From Gluconobacter sphaericus NBRC 12467 (lineage in GTDB: Bacteria > Pseudomonadota > Alphaproteobacteria > Acetobacterales > Acetobacteraceae): a stretch of 39,024 bases of DNA. The DNA lies in assembly GCF_006539125.1 (NCBI RefSeq), contig NZ_BJMK01000019.1:1-39024 (forward strand). The letters are read 5' to 3'. The first letter of the stretch is position 1. Each line of letters opens with the position of its first letter. Shown here piece by piece: positions 7,065 through 13,349 of the stretch. A model generated the notes under the pieces. That model did not search any database. It was given only the letters and a program-made list of their open reading frames with translations, and was not told the origin of the DNA. The position numbers and the translations under genes are program-made.

Positions 7065-7703
7065 TCAGCCCAAAAAAGGCAGACGCTTTACAAGCGACGA
7101 CAGACGGTGCCGACGCAGTTCGTAGCGAGCCTTGCGCCCCGTCGCCATGTAGTTGAGCTGGATCGCATATCGCGTTCCCACAAACTGCCGGTGCCCGTGC
7201 CAGGTTGTCAGACCGTTCGGAAACACCAGAAGCGTCCCTTCCGCAGGTGTCACCTCGACGCCGAAATCCTCGACATCATCCGGCCCGTTCAACAGCCGCA
7301 GACAGCCATCGCGTGACGCCCAGTCCTCACCGCGCGGATTGAGATACAGCAGGATCGTGACCAGCTTGGCCTCCGAATCCCGATGGATCCGCCCGTCCTT
7401 TTCCCGCGTGCGCCCACGCATTGTCAGCATGGTCGGCGCATCCTCCAAATCCAGCCCGAATTTCTCAGAAACCAGAGCCTTAAGCTTCGGCCCCTGCAAT
7501 TCCGCAATCATGCCTGCGACACGCGGCGTCAGCTTCAACGCTTCCGGCGGAAAGGAGCCGCCGGATTTCATTGCCGGCAGGTCCGAAACAACTGCCTTCA
7601 GATCATCGTTGCCGATGAAATGCGGCACCACCAGATGCGGAAACGGTTTTCCCGCAACGGGCGTGCTCTCGAACGCATTATAATCAAGAGAAATCCTGCT
7701 CAT
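7065..7703 (-). CDS. 2-oxoglutarate/Fe(II)-dependent oxygenase family protein
   Basis: The metal triad and co-substrate residues of the 2OG-Fe(II) oxygenase family (2OG-FeII_Oxy_3 type) are visible: His107 and Asp109 in RIHRDSEAK, distal His169 in TTWHGHRQF, and Arg178 (GTRYAIQLNY) for 2-oxoglutarate. The protein is 212 aa from the ATG at 7703; a longer frame to 7754 begins in a basic stretch with no family likeness. The substrate is unknown. Members near cell envelope genes often hydroxylate proteins or small molecules. It is the first gene of an operon with asd, murQ and anmK. The upstream interval 7704-7783 holds no gene. Confidence 0.85.
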   Translation of the reverse strand: MSRISLDYNAFESTPVAGKPFPHLVVPHFIGNDDLKAVVSDLPAMKSGGSFPPEALKLTPRVAGMIAELQGPKLKALVSEKFGLDLEDAPTMLTMRGRTREKDGRIHRDSEAKLVTILLYLNPRGEDWASRDGCLRLLNGPDDVEDFGVEVTPAEGTLLVFPNGLTTWHGHRQFVGTRYAIQLNYMATGRKARYELRRHRLSSLVKRLPFLG

Positions 7704-7783
7704 GGCGCGGAAGGCTAGACGCGGCCCACGTCGGCGACAAGGCCTATTCCACACATGTGAGACCTGCCTTTTACGAAAGAATA

Positions 7784-8107
7784 TTACCCCCGTAGCGGCT
7801 TATGCGCCCGGACCATCCGGTTCGTCGCCAGATAACGGACATATCCTGCCCCCAGACGGTTCGCGCCACCCATGCAGACATGCGGCCCCGGCTGCAAAGA
7901 ATCGCGCCCGCCCCAGACCGTATGAAGAAGGCGCGGATCGGTCCGGCATTCCAGCATTCGATGATCCACACCTGACTGACTGACTTCATCCGTCAGAACC
8001 GCATGCGCGGACAGACCGTCCCGACGCAACTCTTGCGCTCCTGCTGACACAGCCGTCAGCGCAAAACCACTTCCCGTCAGAACTGCAAGAAACAGCAGAG
8101 CACGCAT
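7784..8107 (-). CDS. Small secreted protein, unknown
   Basis: From the ATG at 8107 (GGGAG Shine-Dalgarno) the product is 107 aa with a clear signal peptide (MRALLFLAVLTGSGFALTAV) and a likely cut after SAGA at residue 24. The mature part is small and basic, with two cysteines (Cys54, Cys78) that could form a disulfide in the periplasm. A start five codons earlier is possible. No family was recognised. The gene is divergent from the esterase at 8300 and lies upstream of the oxygenase operon, separated by about 80 bases with no clear terminator. Confidence 0.55.
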   Translation of the reverse strand: MRALLFLAVLTGSGFALTAVSAGAQELRRDGLSAHAVLTDEVSQSGVDHRMLECRTDPRLLHTVWGGRDSLQPGPHVCMGGANRLGAGYVRYLATNRMVRAHKPLRG

Positions 8108-8176
8108 CAGCGAAACTCCCATCCCAACAAGGCCGGCTCAGGACCGGTCACCAAACTAGACGACTCTCAGCCATGA

Positions 8177-8193
8177 AAAGTTGCGGCAACTTT
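8177..8193. promoter_or_regulatory. Perfect 17-bp palindrome between divergent genes
   Basis: AAAGTTGC-G-GCAACTTT has perfect 8-bp arms around one base. An overlapping TTGTG-G-CACAA repeat follows at 8192-8202. The site lies in the 8108-8299 gap between the secreted-protein gene and the esterase, a typical place for an operator. No matching regulator gene is in the window. Confidence 0.4.
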
Positions 8194-8299
8194 GTGGCAC
8201 AATGAACAGATTTTTGCCTTCAAACGGTCAGAGCACTGGAATTCTTCTCGATTTTCCTGCCTCATTTTTTACCCCTTCCCCGACTCAAGGCGTCCTTTC

Positions 8300-9262
8300 A
8301 TGAACACACGTTCCCTCGTCCTTCCCGAACTGCTTCCCTTTCTTGAAGAAATTCCGACAGTCGATCTTTCGCCTGAATCTCTACCCGCCTTTCGCGATGG
8401 GCTGGAACATCTCGCCGGACAGTCCTTCCTTCAGGCTGAGGACTATCCCGTCACCCTTGAACGCCTGACAATCCCCGCCACGGACACATCGCCCGCCATC
8501 CGCCTCCTGAGTGTCCGCCCCCGCAAGGAAGCCACAGCGCCACGTCCGGCCCTTCTGCACCTGCATGGAGGCGGCTATTTCTCAGGCCAACCAGAACTGA
8601 CGGCTACACAGCTCTGCCAGTTTGCACAGGATCTGGACTGCGTCGTCCTCTCCCCAGATTACCGACTTGCCCCCGAACATCCTTTCCCCGCGGCGATCGA
8701 AGATGCCTATACGACGCTTTGCTGGATCACACGGAATGCCGAAACCCTTGGCATCGATGCCTCCCGCATTGGCCTCACAGGAGAAAGCGCTGGTGGCGGC
8801 CTAGCAGCCGGACTGGCTCTCCTGACCCGCGACCGCGAAGGCCCAACGCTCCTGTTCCAGAACCTCATTTACCCCATGCTGGATGACCGGACGATTGCGG
8901 ATCAGCTAAACTCTTCCCCCGTTGGAGGGGAGTTCCTGTGGACCCGCACCAGCAATACTTTTGCATGGACCTCCCTTCTGAATCCTGTAACGCCCGGATC
9001 AGAGGACGTCTCACCGTACGCCGCGCCTGCGCGCGCCACTGATCTGTCCGATCTGCCGCCGGTCTATCTGTCCGTCGGCGCTCTTGACCTATTTCTGGAC
9101 GAGAACCTCGTCTACGCTCAGCGCCTCATCCATCAGGGCGTTTCAGTCGAGCTAGAGATCGTACCCGGTGCCTGCCATGTCTTCGACCAGACAGACACCC
9201 AGGTCGCCACCCGCTCCATCGCACGCAGAATCGACGCCATGAAACGCGGATTCGGCCTGTGA
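8300..9262 (+). CDS. Alpha/beta hydrolase, hormone-sensitive-lipase-type esterase
   Basis: Cytoplasmic carboxylesterase of the HSL (family IV) type, 320 aa. The oxyanion motif HGGGY is at 89-93, the nucleophile Ser163 sits in GESAGGG, the probable acid is Asp263 in SVGALDLFLDE, and the base is His293 in GACHVFD. All catalytic residues are present. The ATG at 8300 is preceded by AAGG; a longer frame from 8192 would run through the palindrome-bearing leader and adds a non-conserved, Phe-rich stretch, so it was rejected. The natural substrate cannot be read from the sequence. Confidence 0.9.
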   Translation: MNTRSLVLPELLPFLEEIPTVDLSPESLPAFRDGLEHLAGQSFLQAEDYPVTLERLTIPATDTSPAIRLLSVRPRKEATAPRPALLHLHGGGYFSGQPELTATQLCQFAQDLDCVVLSPDYRLAPEHPFPAAIEDAYTTLCWITRNAETLGIDASRIGLTGESAGGGLAAGLALLTRDREGPTLLFQNLIYPMLDDRTIADQLNSSPVGGEFLWTRTSNTFAWTSLLNPVTPGSEDVSPYAAPARATDLSDLPPVYLSVGALDLFLDENLVYAQRLIHQGVSVELEIVPGACHVFDQTDTQVATRSIARRIDAMKRGFGL

Positions 9263-9289
9263 ATAGATAAAACACTGAACAGACGGAGA

Positions 9290-9318
9290 TTGGCCCTGTT
9301 CCGCCAATCCGCTAAAGT
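9290..9318 (+). promoter_or_regulatory. Candidate sucA promoter with overlapping operator-like repeat
   Basis: TTGGCC (9290-9295) and TAAAGT (9313-9318) are spaced by 17 bases. An inverted repeat ATTGGC-N8-GCCAAT (9289-9308) covers the -35 box and spacer, so a protein bound there would block this promoter. Confidence 0.4.
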
Positions 9319-9336
9319 GCGCGGCCAAAAGACAGG

Positions 9337-9368
9337 CCCCGGTTCCCATCACGTCACAGGGGCCGGGG
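9337..9368 (+). promoter_or_regulatory. Stable hairpin in the sucA leader
   Basis: CCCCGGTTCC (9337-9346) can pair with GGGGCCGGGG (9359-9368), ten pairs counting two G-U, around a 12-nt loop. It ends six bases before the AGGAGA ribosome site of sucA. It may be an attenuator-like, protein-binding or stabilising element; no U tract follows. Confidence 0.4.
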
Positions 9369-9386
9369 ACACAGGAGAACGAGTTC

Positions 9387-12041
9387 ATGGGCGACCATCG
9401 CGATGACCTGGACGCCATCAACGGCGAGAACACCGTCTATTTGGCGGAGCTGCACACACGCTGGCAGCACGACCCGTCATCCGTGGACATGGCTTTCGCC
9501 TCCCTGTTTGAAACCCTTGGCGCCGACCGCCTGCCTCCGGAAATAGCGACGCAGACCGACGCCAGCGCGGAAAGCCTGAAATTCGCCTATCGCCTGCGCG
9601 GCCATGCCACCGCAAAGCTGGACCCACTCGGCCTGGCACCCGTTCCCGACATTGCCGAACTGAACCCGCCCGGAGCCGACCGGGACCTGATCGCCCGCCT
9701 GCGCCGCGCCTATTGCGGCACCACGGCCGCCGAGTTCATGCATCTTCAGGACCCCGCCCAGCGCCAGTGGTGGATCGACCGCCTGGAAAACCCGGCTCCC
9801 GCCCCATCGCTGGACCAGAAGCGCATTCTCCTCGCCTTGACCCGCGCCGAAGGCTTCGAACAATTCTGCCAAAAGCGCTTCATGGGCATGCGCCGCTTCG
9901 GCCTCGAAGGCGGTGAGAGCGTCATCGTCGCCCTGCGTACCCTGATTGATGCCGCCGCACAGGACGACGTGCGCTCTGTCTCGCTCGGCATGCCCCATCG
10001 CGGCCGTCTGAACGTGATGGCCAACATCCTGCGTAAGCCGTTTGCCGCCATTTTCAGCGAATTCGCAGGCACCGCCTTCAAGCCCGACACCATTCAGGGC
10101 TCGGGCGATGTCAAATACCATCTCGGCACCGCCACAACGCTCGAACATGCGGGCCACACTGTCCGCATTTCGCTCCTGCCCAACCCCTCTCATCTGGAAG
10201 CGGTGGACCCCGTCGTGCTCGGCCGTGTCCGCGCCGATCAGGACCGCGAAAAGGACCACGACCGTCAGCATCATCTGGGCATTCTCGTCCACGGCGACGC
10301 CGCCTTCGCCGGTCAGGGCGTCGTGTACGAAACCCTTAGCCTCTCGAAACTGGAAGGCTACCGGACGGGCGGTACGGTTCACGTCATCATCAACAACCAG
10401 ATCGGCTTCACCACCGTCCAGTCCGATGCCCATTCTGGCATCCACAACACCGACATCGCAAAATCCGTTCAAGCCCCGATCCTACACGTCAATGGCGACG
10501 ATCCCGAAGCCGTCTCCCGCTGTGCCTTTCTGGCGCATGAATGGCGCTGCACCTTCCAGTCCGACATCGTGCTGGATGTCGTCTGCTATCGCCGTCACGG
10601 CCATAACGAAGCCGATGAACCCGCCTTCACGCAACCCGCGATGGTCCACGCCATCCAGTCCCGCGCCACGACACGCAGTCTCTATGCTCAGCATCTGATC
10701 CACACTGGCGTTATGACGGAGGCCGAAGTCGAAGAGATGTGGACGCATTTCCAGCGCCGGCTGGAAGAGCAGTTCGAGAAATCCAAAACCTATCAGCCCA
10801 ACAGCACGGACTGGCTCGACGGCCCCGAAGATCCGACCCGCCTTCAGGACGAACAGGACCGCATCCAGCCCATGACCGGCGTACCGCTCCGGCGCCTTCA
10901 GGAAGTCGGAGACGCCATCGGTACGATCCCCGAAGGTCTGGCCGTTCACCCCCGTCTGGCCCGGCAGATCACCGCGCGCGGCAAAGCCGTGACCGATGGC
11001 GGTCCGATCGACTGGGCCACGGCCGAGGCCCTAGCCTTCGGCACCCTGTCGATGGATGGACATCCCGTGCGCCTCTCCGGGCAGGACAGCCGCCGCGGCA
11101 CGTTCAGTCAGCGTCATGCCGTGCTGTTCGATCAGGGCACAGGCCGCGAAGACACCCCCCTGACCCATATCGCGCCCCATCAGGCCCCACTGAACATCTG
11201 GAATTCACCGCTCTCGGAATACGCTGTCCTCGGCTTCGAATACGGCTATTCCCTCGGCGACCCAGAAGCGCTGGTCCTGTGGGAAGCGCAGTTCGGCGAT
11301 TTCGCGAATGGCGCACAGATCATTCTCGATCAGTTCATCGCTTCGGGCGAAACCAAATGGCTGCGAACATCCGGCCTGACCCTGCTTCTGCCCCACGGCT
11401 ATGAAGGTGGTGGCCCGGAACATTCTTCCGCCCGCCCCGAACGCATCCTTCAGCTCTGCGCAGAAAACAACATGCGCGTGTGCAACATCACCACGCCCGC
11501 CAACTACTTCCACGCCCTGCGCCGCCAGATCGCGCGACGCTGCCGCAAGCCGTTGGTCGTCTTCACGCCCAAATCACTGCTCCGCAACAAGGACGCAGTA
11601 TCCATGCTGGACGCGATAGGACCGCATACACGTTTCCAGCCCGTCCTGCCCGATCCGGCGAAAGAAGACGGCGCACGCCGGATCATCCTGTGCACCGGGA
11701 AGGTCTATTATGATCTCATCGCCGAACGGACGCGCCAGAGCCGCGACGATGTCGCCATCATCCGCATCGAACAGCTCTACCCGTTCCCGCACCATGCCTT
11801 GATGGAACAACTTGTCCGCCACCCGGATGCAGAACAGGTCCTATGGTGTCAGGAAGAGCCGCAAAATAACGGAGCCTGGATTTTCGTGGACCGTCGCATC
11901 GAACGCGCCTTGCGTGGCTGCAACCATCGTGCGCAGCGGCCGGACTATGCCGGCCGCGAAAGCACAGCTTCTCCCGCAACGGGGCTACCAGGCGTCCACG
12001 CCGCCCAGCAGGAAAAACTGGTTCAGGATGCCCTATCCTGA
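9387..12041 (+). CDS. sucA: 2-oxoglutarate dehydrogenase E1 component
   Basis: Thiamine-diphosphate decarboxylase subunit of the 2-oxoglutarate dehydrogenase complex. The N-terminal E2-binding helix (NTVYLAELHTRW) is present. The active-site GMPHRGRLNV lies near 201-210, the ThDP/Mg motif runs from GDA (303-305) to NNQ (336-338), and HNEADEPAFTQP follows. At 884 aa it is slightly shorter than E. coli SucA (933) but complete. The ATG has a good AGGAGA site. sucB and lpd, which usually follow, are not here: a convergent lipoprotein gene begins 22 bases on. Gluconobacter is known for an incomplete TCA cycle (no succinyl-CoA synthetase or succinate dehydrogenase), so the enzyme may mainly serve biosynthesis there. 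Confidence 0.95.
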   Translation: MGDHRDDLDAINGENTVYLAELHTRWQHDPSSVDMAFASLFETLGADRLPPEIATQTDASAESLKFAYRLRGHATAKLDPLGLAPVPDIAELNPPGADRDLIARLRRAYCGTTAAEFMHLQDPAQRQWWIDRLENPAPAPSLDQKRILLALTRAEGFEQFCQKRFMGMRRFGLEGGESVIVALRTLIDAAAQDDVRSVSLGMPHRGRLNVMANILRKPFAAIFSEFAGTAFKPDTIQGSGDVKYHLGTATTLEHAGHTVRISLLPNPSHLEAVDPVVLGRVRADQDREKDHDRQHHLGILVHGDAAFAGQGVVYETLSLSKLEGYRTGGTVHVIINNQIGFTTVQSDAHSGIHNTDIAKSVQAPILHVNGDDPEAVSRCAFLAHEWRCTFQSDIVLDVVCYRRHGHNEADEPAFTQPAMVHAIQSRATTRSLYAQHLIHTGVMTEAEVEEMWTHFQRRLEEQFEKSKTYQPNSTDWLDGPEDPTRLQDEQDRIQPMTGVPLRRLQEVGDAIGTIPEGLAVHPRLARQITARGKAVTDGGPIDWATAEALAFGTLSMDGHPVRLSGQDSRRGTFSQRHAVLFDQGTGREDTPLTHIAPHQAPLNIWNSPLSEYAVLGFEYGYSLGDPEALVLWEAQFGDFANGAQIILDQFIASGETKWLRTSGLTLLLPHGYEGGGPEHSSARPERILQLCAENNMRVCNITTPANYFHALRRQIARRCRKPLVVFTPKSLLRNKDAVSMLDAIGPHTRFQPVLPDPAKEDGARRIILCTGKVYYDLIAERTRQSRDDVAIIRIEQLYPFPHHALMEQLVRHPDAEQVLWCQEEPQNNGAWIFVDRRIERALRGCNHRAQRPDYAGRESTASPATGLPGVHAAQQEKLVQDALS

Positions 12042-12042
12042 A
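12022..12042 (+). terminator. Perfect hairpin over the sucA stop codon
   Basis: TTCAGGAT (12022-12029) pairs perfectly with ATCCTGAA (12035-12042) around GCCCT; the TGA stop (12039-12041) is inside the stem. No U tract follows, so it may be a stabiliser or Rho-associated 3' end. Confidence 0.35.
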
Positions 12043-12047
12043 CCTCC

Positions 12048-12072
12048 CCGGCCTGATTAAAACTCAGGTCGG
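12048..12072. terminator. Hairpin between convergent sucA and lipoprotein gene
   Basis: CCGGCCTGA (12048-12056) pairs with TCAGGTCGG (12064-12072), nine pairs with one G-U, around TTAAAAC. It overlaps the lipoprotein stop (12064-12066) and lies just after sucA, so it could serve both convergent transcripts. Confidence 0.4.
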
Positions 12073-12225
12073 ACCACCCTGATAGCCATAGCTGCTCTGG
12101 CCCGCCCCGACATTTCCGTAGCCATCGCCACGGAACTGCCGCGATCCCTGGCCACCATAATCCGGGCCACAGGCCGCAAGAGCCGTCAGCAGTGCAAGCG
12201 CCACCCCAATCCGAACGCGCGTCAT
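12064..12225 (-). CDS. Small Gly/Tyr/Gln-rich lipoprotein (53 aa)
   Basis: The frame begins at an ATG preceded by AGAGGAAA. It encodes MTRVRIGVALALLTALAAC, a classic short lipoprotein signal with lipobox LAAC (lipidated Cys19). The mature part has only about 35 residues and is rich in Gly, Tyr, Gln and Ser (for example GDGYGNVGAGQSSYGYQ), which suggests an unstructured, surface-tethered peptide. It is too short for most gene callers; the longer overlapping frame (12023-12244) is in the wrong register and lacks a signal. Function unknown. It is convergent with sucA. Confidence 0.65.
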   Translation of the reverse strand: MTRVRIGVALALLTALAACGPDYGGQGSRQFRGDGYGNVGAGQSSYGYQGGPT

Positions 12226-12548
12226 CAACGTTTCCTCTTATCATCGTTTTCTCGCGTCACACTACGCCGCCAGACCGACACGCGCCACAAGCTGTCCTGC
12301 CAGAGACAGAATGGTATTTTTCAGAATTTATAGGAAATAGTGAACCAACTAGGAGTAGTTAAAACAATGATTTAAACTGTCTATATTTCTTTTTTTATCG
12401 AAAAATCAAACACTTAGAAGTAATTTGTCAGATTTACTTCTTCCTCAAAAAAGGTGCGTGTTAGTAAAAAAGTACGCGAAGTCAAACCAAATCGGAAAAG
12501 TGTCAAACCGGCCTAAAAGATGGCCGTTTTCTAGAATTTTTAAAGGAT
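12226..12548. other. AT-rich gap with no gene, downstream of tRNA-Lys
   Basis: From about 12310 to 12548 the sequence is much richer in A and T than the neighbours and holds no credible gene. A segment at 12340-12357 (GTGAACCAACTAGGAGTA) imperfectly resembles the tRNA-Lys 3' end at 12551-12568 (GTGAACCGGCTGGGACTC), with an exact 7-base start. Such a partial copy beside a tRNA 3' end could be an old attachment-site remnant, but may be chance. Confidence 0.35.
12506..12530 (-). terminator. Weak candidate terminator of tRNA-Lys
   Basis: CGGCC (12509-12513) pairs with GGCCG (12522-12526), extended by AAA/TTT after one mismatch. It lies about 20 bases beyond the tRNA 3' end in the direction of transcription; the U tract is short. 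Confidence 0.3.
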
Positions 12549-12836
12549 TGGTGAACCGGCTGGGACTCGAACCCAGGACCATTCGATTACATACCACTTC
12601 GGTTTTCACCGCCCCCGTTTAGGGTTCGTGGTCTGGACTTTATCTTCACCATAGGCCGGAGCCGTTAGGTGGACCCTGTCAAGTCTCTACACCTTCCATC
12701 TTACGATGGCTTGGCTCGGTATTGGCACGATCTAGAAGATCAGAGCGTTCACCGAGTTTAAGGTCTTTTCAACAGCCAGTTTCCCGACTGTGCTCCCATT
12801 GAAAGTCGAATGCTCTACCAACTGAGCTACCGGTTC
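12549..12836 (-). tRNA. tRNA-Lys(UUU), split by a group I intron
   Basis: The two halves form one cloverleaf. The 5' half (12836 to 12802) carries acceptor GAACCGG, D arm GCTC...GAGC, and anticodon stem TTCGA with C32 U33 U34 U35. The 3' half (12589 to 12549) carries U36 A37 A38, stem TCGAA, T arm CTGGG-TTCGAGT-CCCAG, acceptor CCGGTTC, discriminator A and encoded CCA. Joining them gives the loop CTTTTAA, the usual tRNA-Lys(UUU) loop, and the D, variable and T regions match E. coli tRNA-Lys well. The intron therefore falls between anticodon bases 35 and 36. Without splicing, no functional tRNA can form. A strong promoter lies upstream (12851-12879). Confidence 0.92.
12590..12801 (-). ncRNA. 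Group I intron (Azoarcus-like, subgroup IC3 type), 212 nt, no ORF
   Basis: Self-splicing-type intron inside tRNA-Lys. The 5' exon ends in U and the intron ends in G, the group I rule. Core stretches shared with the Azoarcus tRNA-Ile intron as I remember it are CCGAGCCAAGC, GAAGGTGTAGAGACT, CCACCTAA, CTATGGTGAAG and AGTCCAG, in the same order. P7 can be drawn as GACTT with AAGTC, where Azoarcus has GACTA with TAGTC, a compensated change. GNRA-type loops close CCATC-GTAA-GATGG and CGGT-GAAA-ACCG (P9 region), and ACCAC/GTGGT closes the P9 extension. A short P1 with a terminal U-G pair (exon CUUU with GGAG) is possible. It is near the minimum size for the class and encodes no endonuclease. Confidence 0.92.
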
Positions 12837-12850
12837 CAACCAATGTCGCC

Positions 12851-12879
12851 CCTATACACAGGGTCAGACTCCGGTGCAA
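12851..12879 (-). promoter_or_regulatory. Promoter of tRNA-Lys
   Basis: On the minus strand TTGCAC (12874-12879) and TATAGG (12851-12856) are separated by exactly 17 bases, and the -10 box ends 14 bases before the tRNA. The gap beyond it (12880-12939) contains a small ATAGGC-TTTTT-GCCTAT hairpin near 12901-12917. Confidence 0.6.
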
Positions 12880-12939
12880 CCCCTCGTTTCGTTCACATCA
12901 TAGGCTTTTTGCCTATAAAAATGGCCGGAGTCGAAAGGT

Positions 12940-13342
12940 TTGGACCATTCCCTACTGTTTTATTTACCGGAAGAAGAAAGTCAGGCATCTGTCATGGCGT
13001 ATTGCGACACGCCGCCAGTCCTTGAGCCTTCCAAACCTGATCTCGATGCAGTTGCAGCGTTTGTATTTCCGCCTGTCGTATTTGAGAGGTTTTCCGCGAG
13101 ATTTTCGTTCTGGAATGCAGAGTTTGATACTCTTCTTTTCCAGGACGTCTCTGAATCAGTCGGCCTGACCAGAAACTATGTCCACTATCTCAGAAACACC
13201 TATCTGCTGACCGACACGACGGCTCGCTCAACGACAACTCACGCTTAACGCGAACTATATCCAGGGTCCGTTCACCCTTCAGTGGCAGACCCGCTGGTTC
13301 GTCCCTCTACCCGGTTCAGGTTCCTGCTTTTCCGATAAATAA
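12940..13342 (+). pseudogene. Possible decayed outer-membrane receptor (TonB-dependent) remnant
   Basis: An open frame from a TTG at 12940 (or ATG at 12994) runs to 13248 and gives 102 residues without a recognised family or signal peptide. Its second half (FSARFSFWNAEFDTLLFQ) and a frame-shifted continuation at 13211-13342 (LTLNANYIQGPFTLQWQTRW) alternate residues like beta strands and resemble the last barrel strands of TonB-dependent receptors. The reading would need one frameshift near 13211-13248 and lacks the plug and terminal aromatic strand. The likeness is my own pattern reading. The alternative is a short orphan gene at 12994-13248. Confidence 0.3.
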
Positions 13343-13349
13343 AAAAAGA

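Noticed and set aside
8191-8215. Sigma-54 promoter at TGGCAC before the esterase
   Set aside because: The required GC element at the -12 position is not present at the right spacing.
8192-8299. Longer start of the HSL esterase
   Set aside because: It would begin in the palindrome region, lacks a ribosome site, and adds residues untypical of the family.
12425-12622. 65-aa frame ending over tRNA-Lys
   Set aside because: Its RLGLEPRTIR string is the typical translation of an antisense tRNA T arm, not a protein.
12590-12801. Reading the split tRNA as tRNA-Glu(UUC)
   Set aside because: A direct reading CTTTCAA gives UUC but would leave the intron without a terminal G; joining at U35|U36 restores a perfect tRNA-Lys loop.
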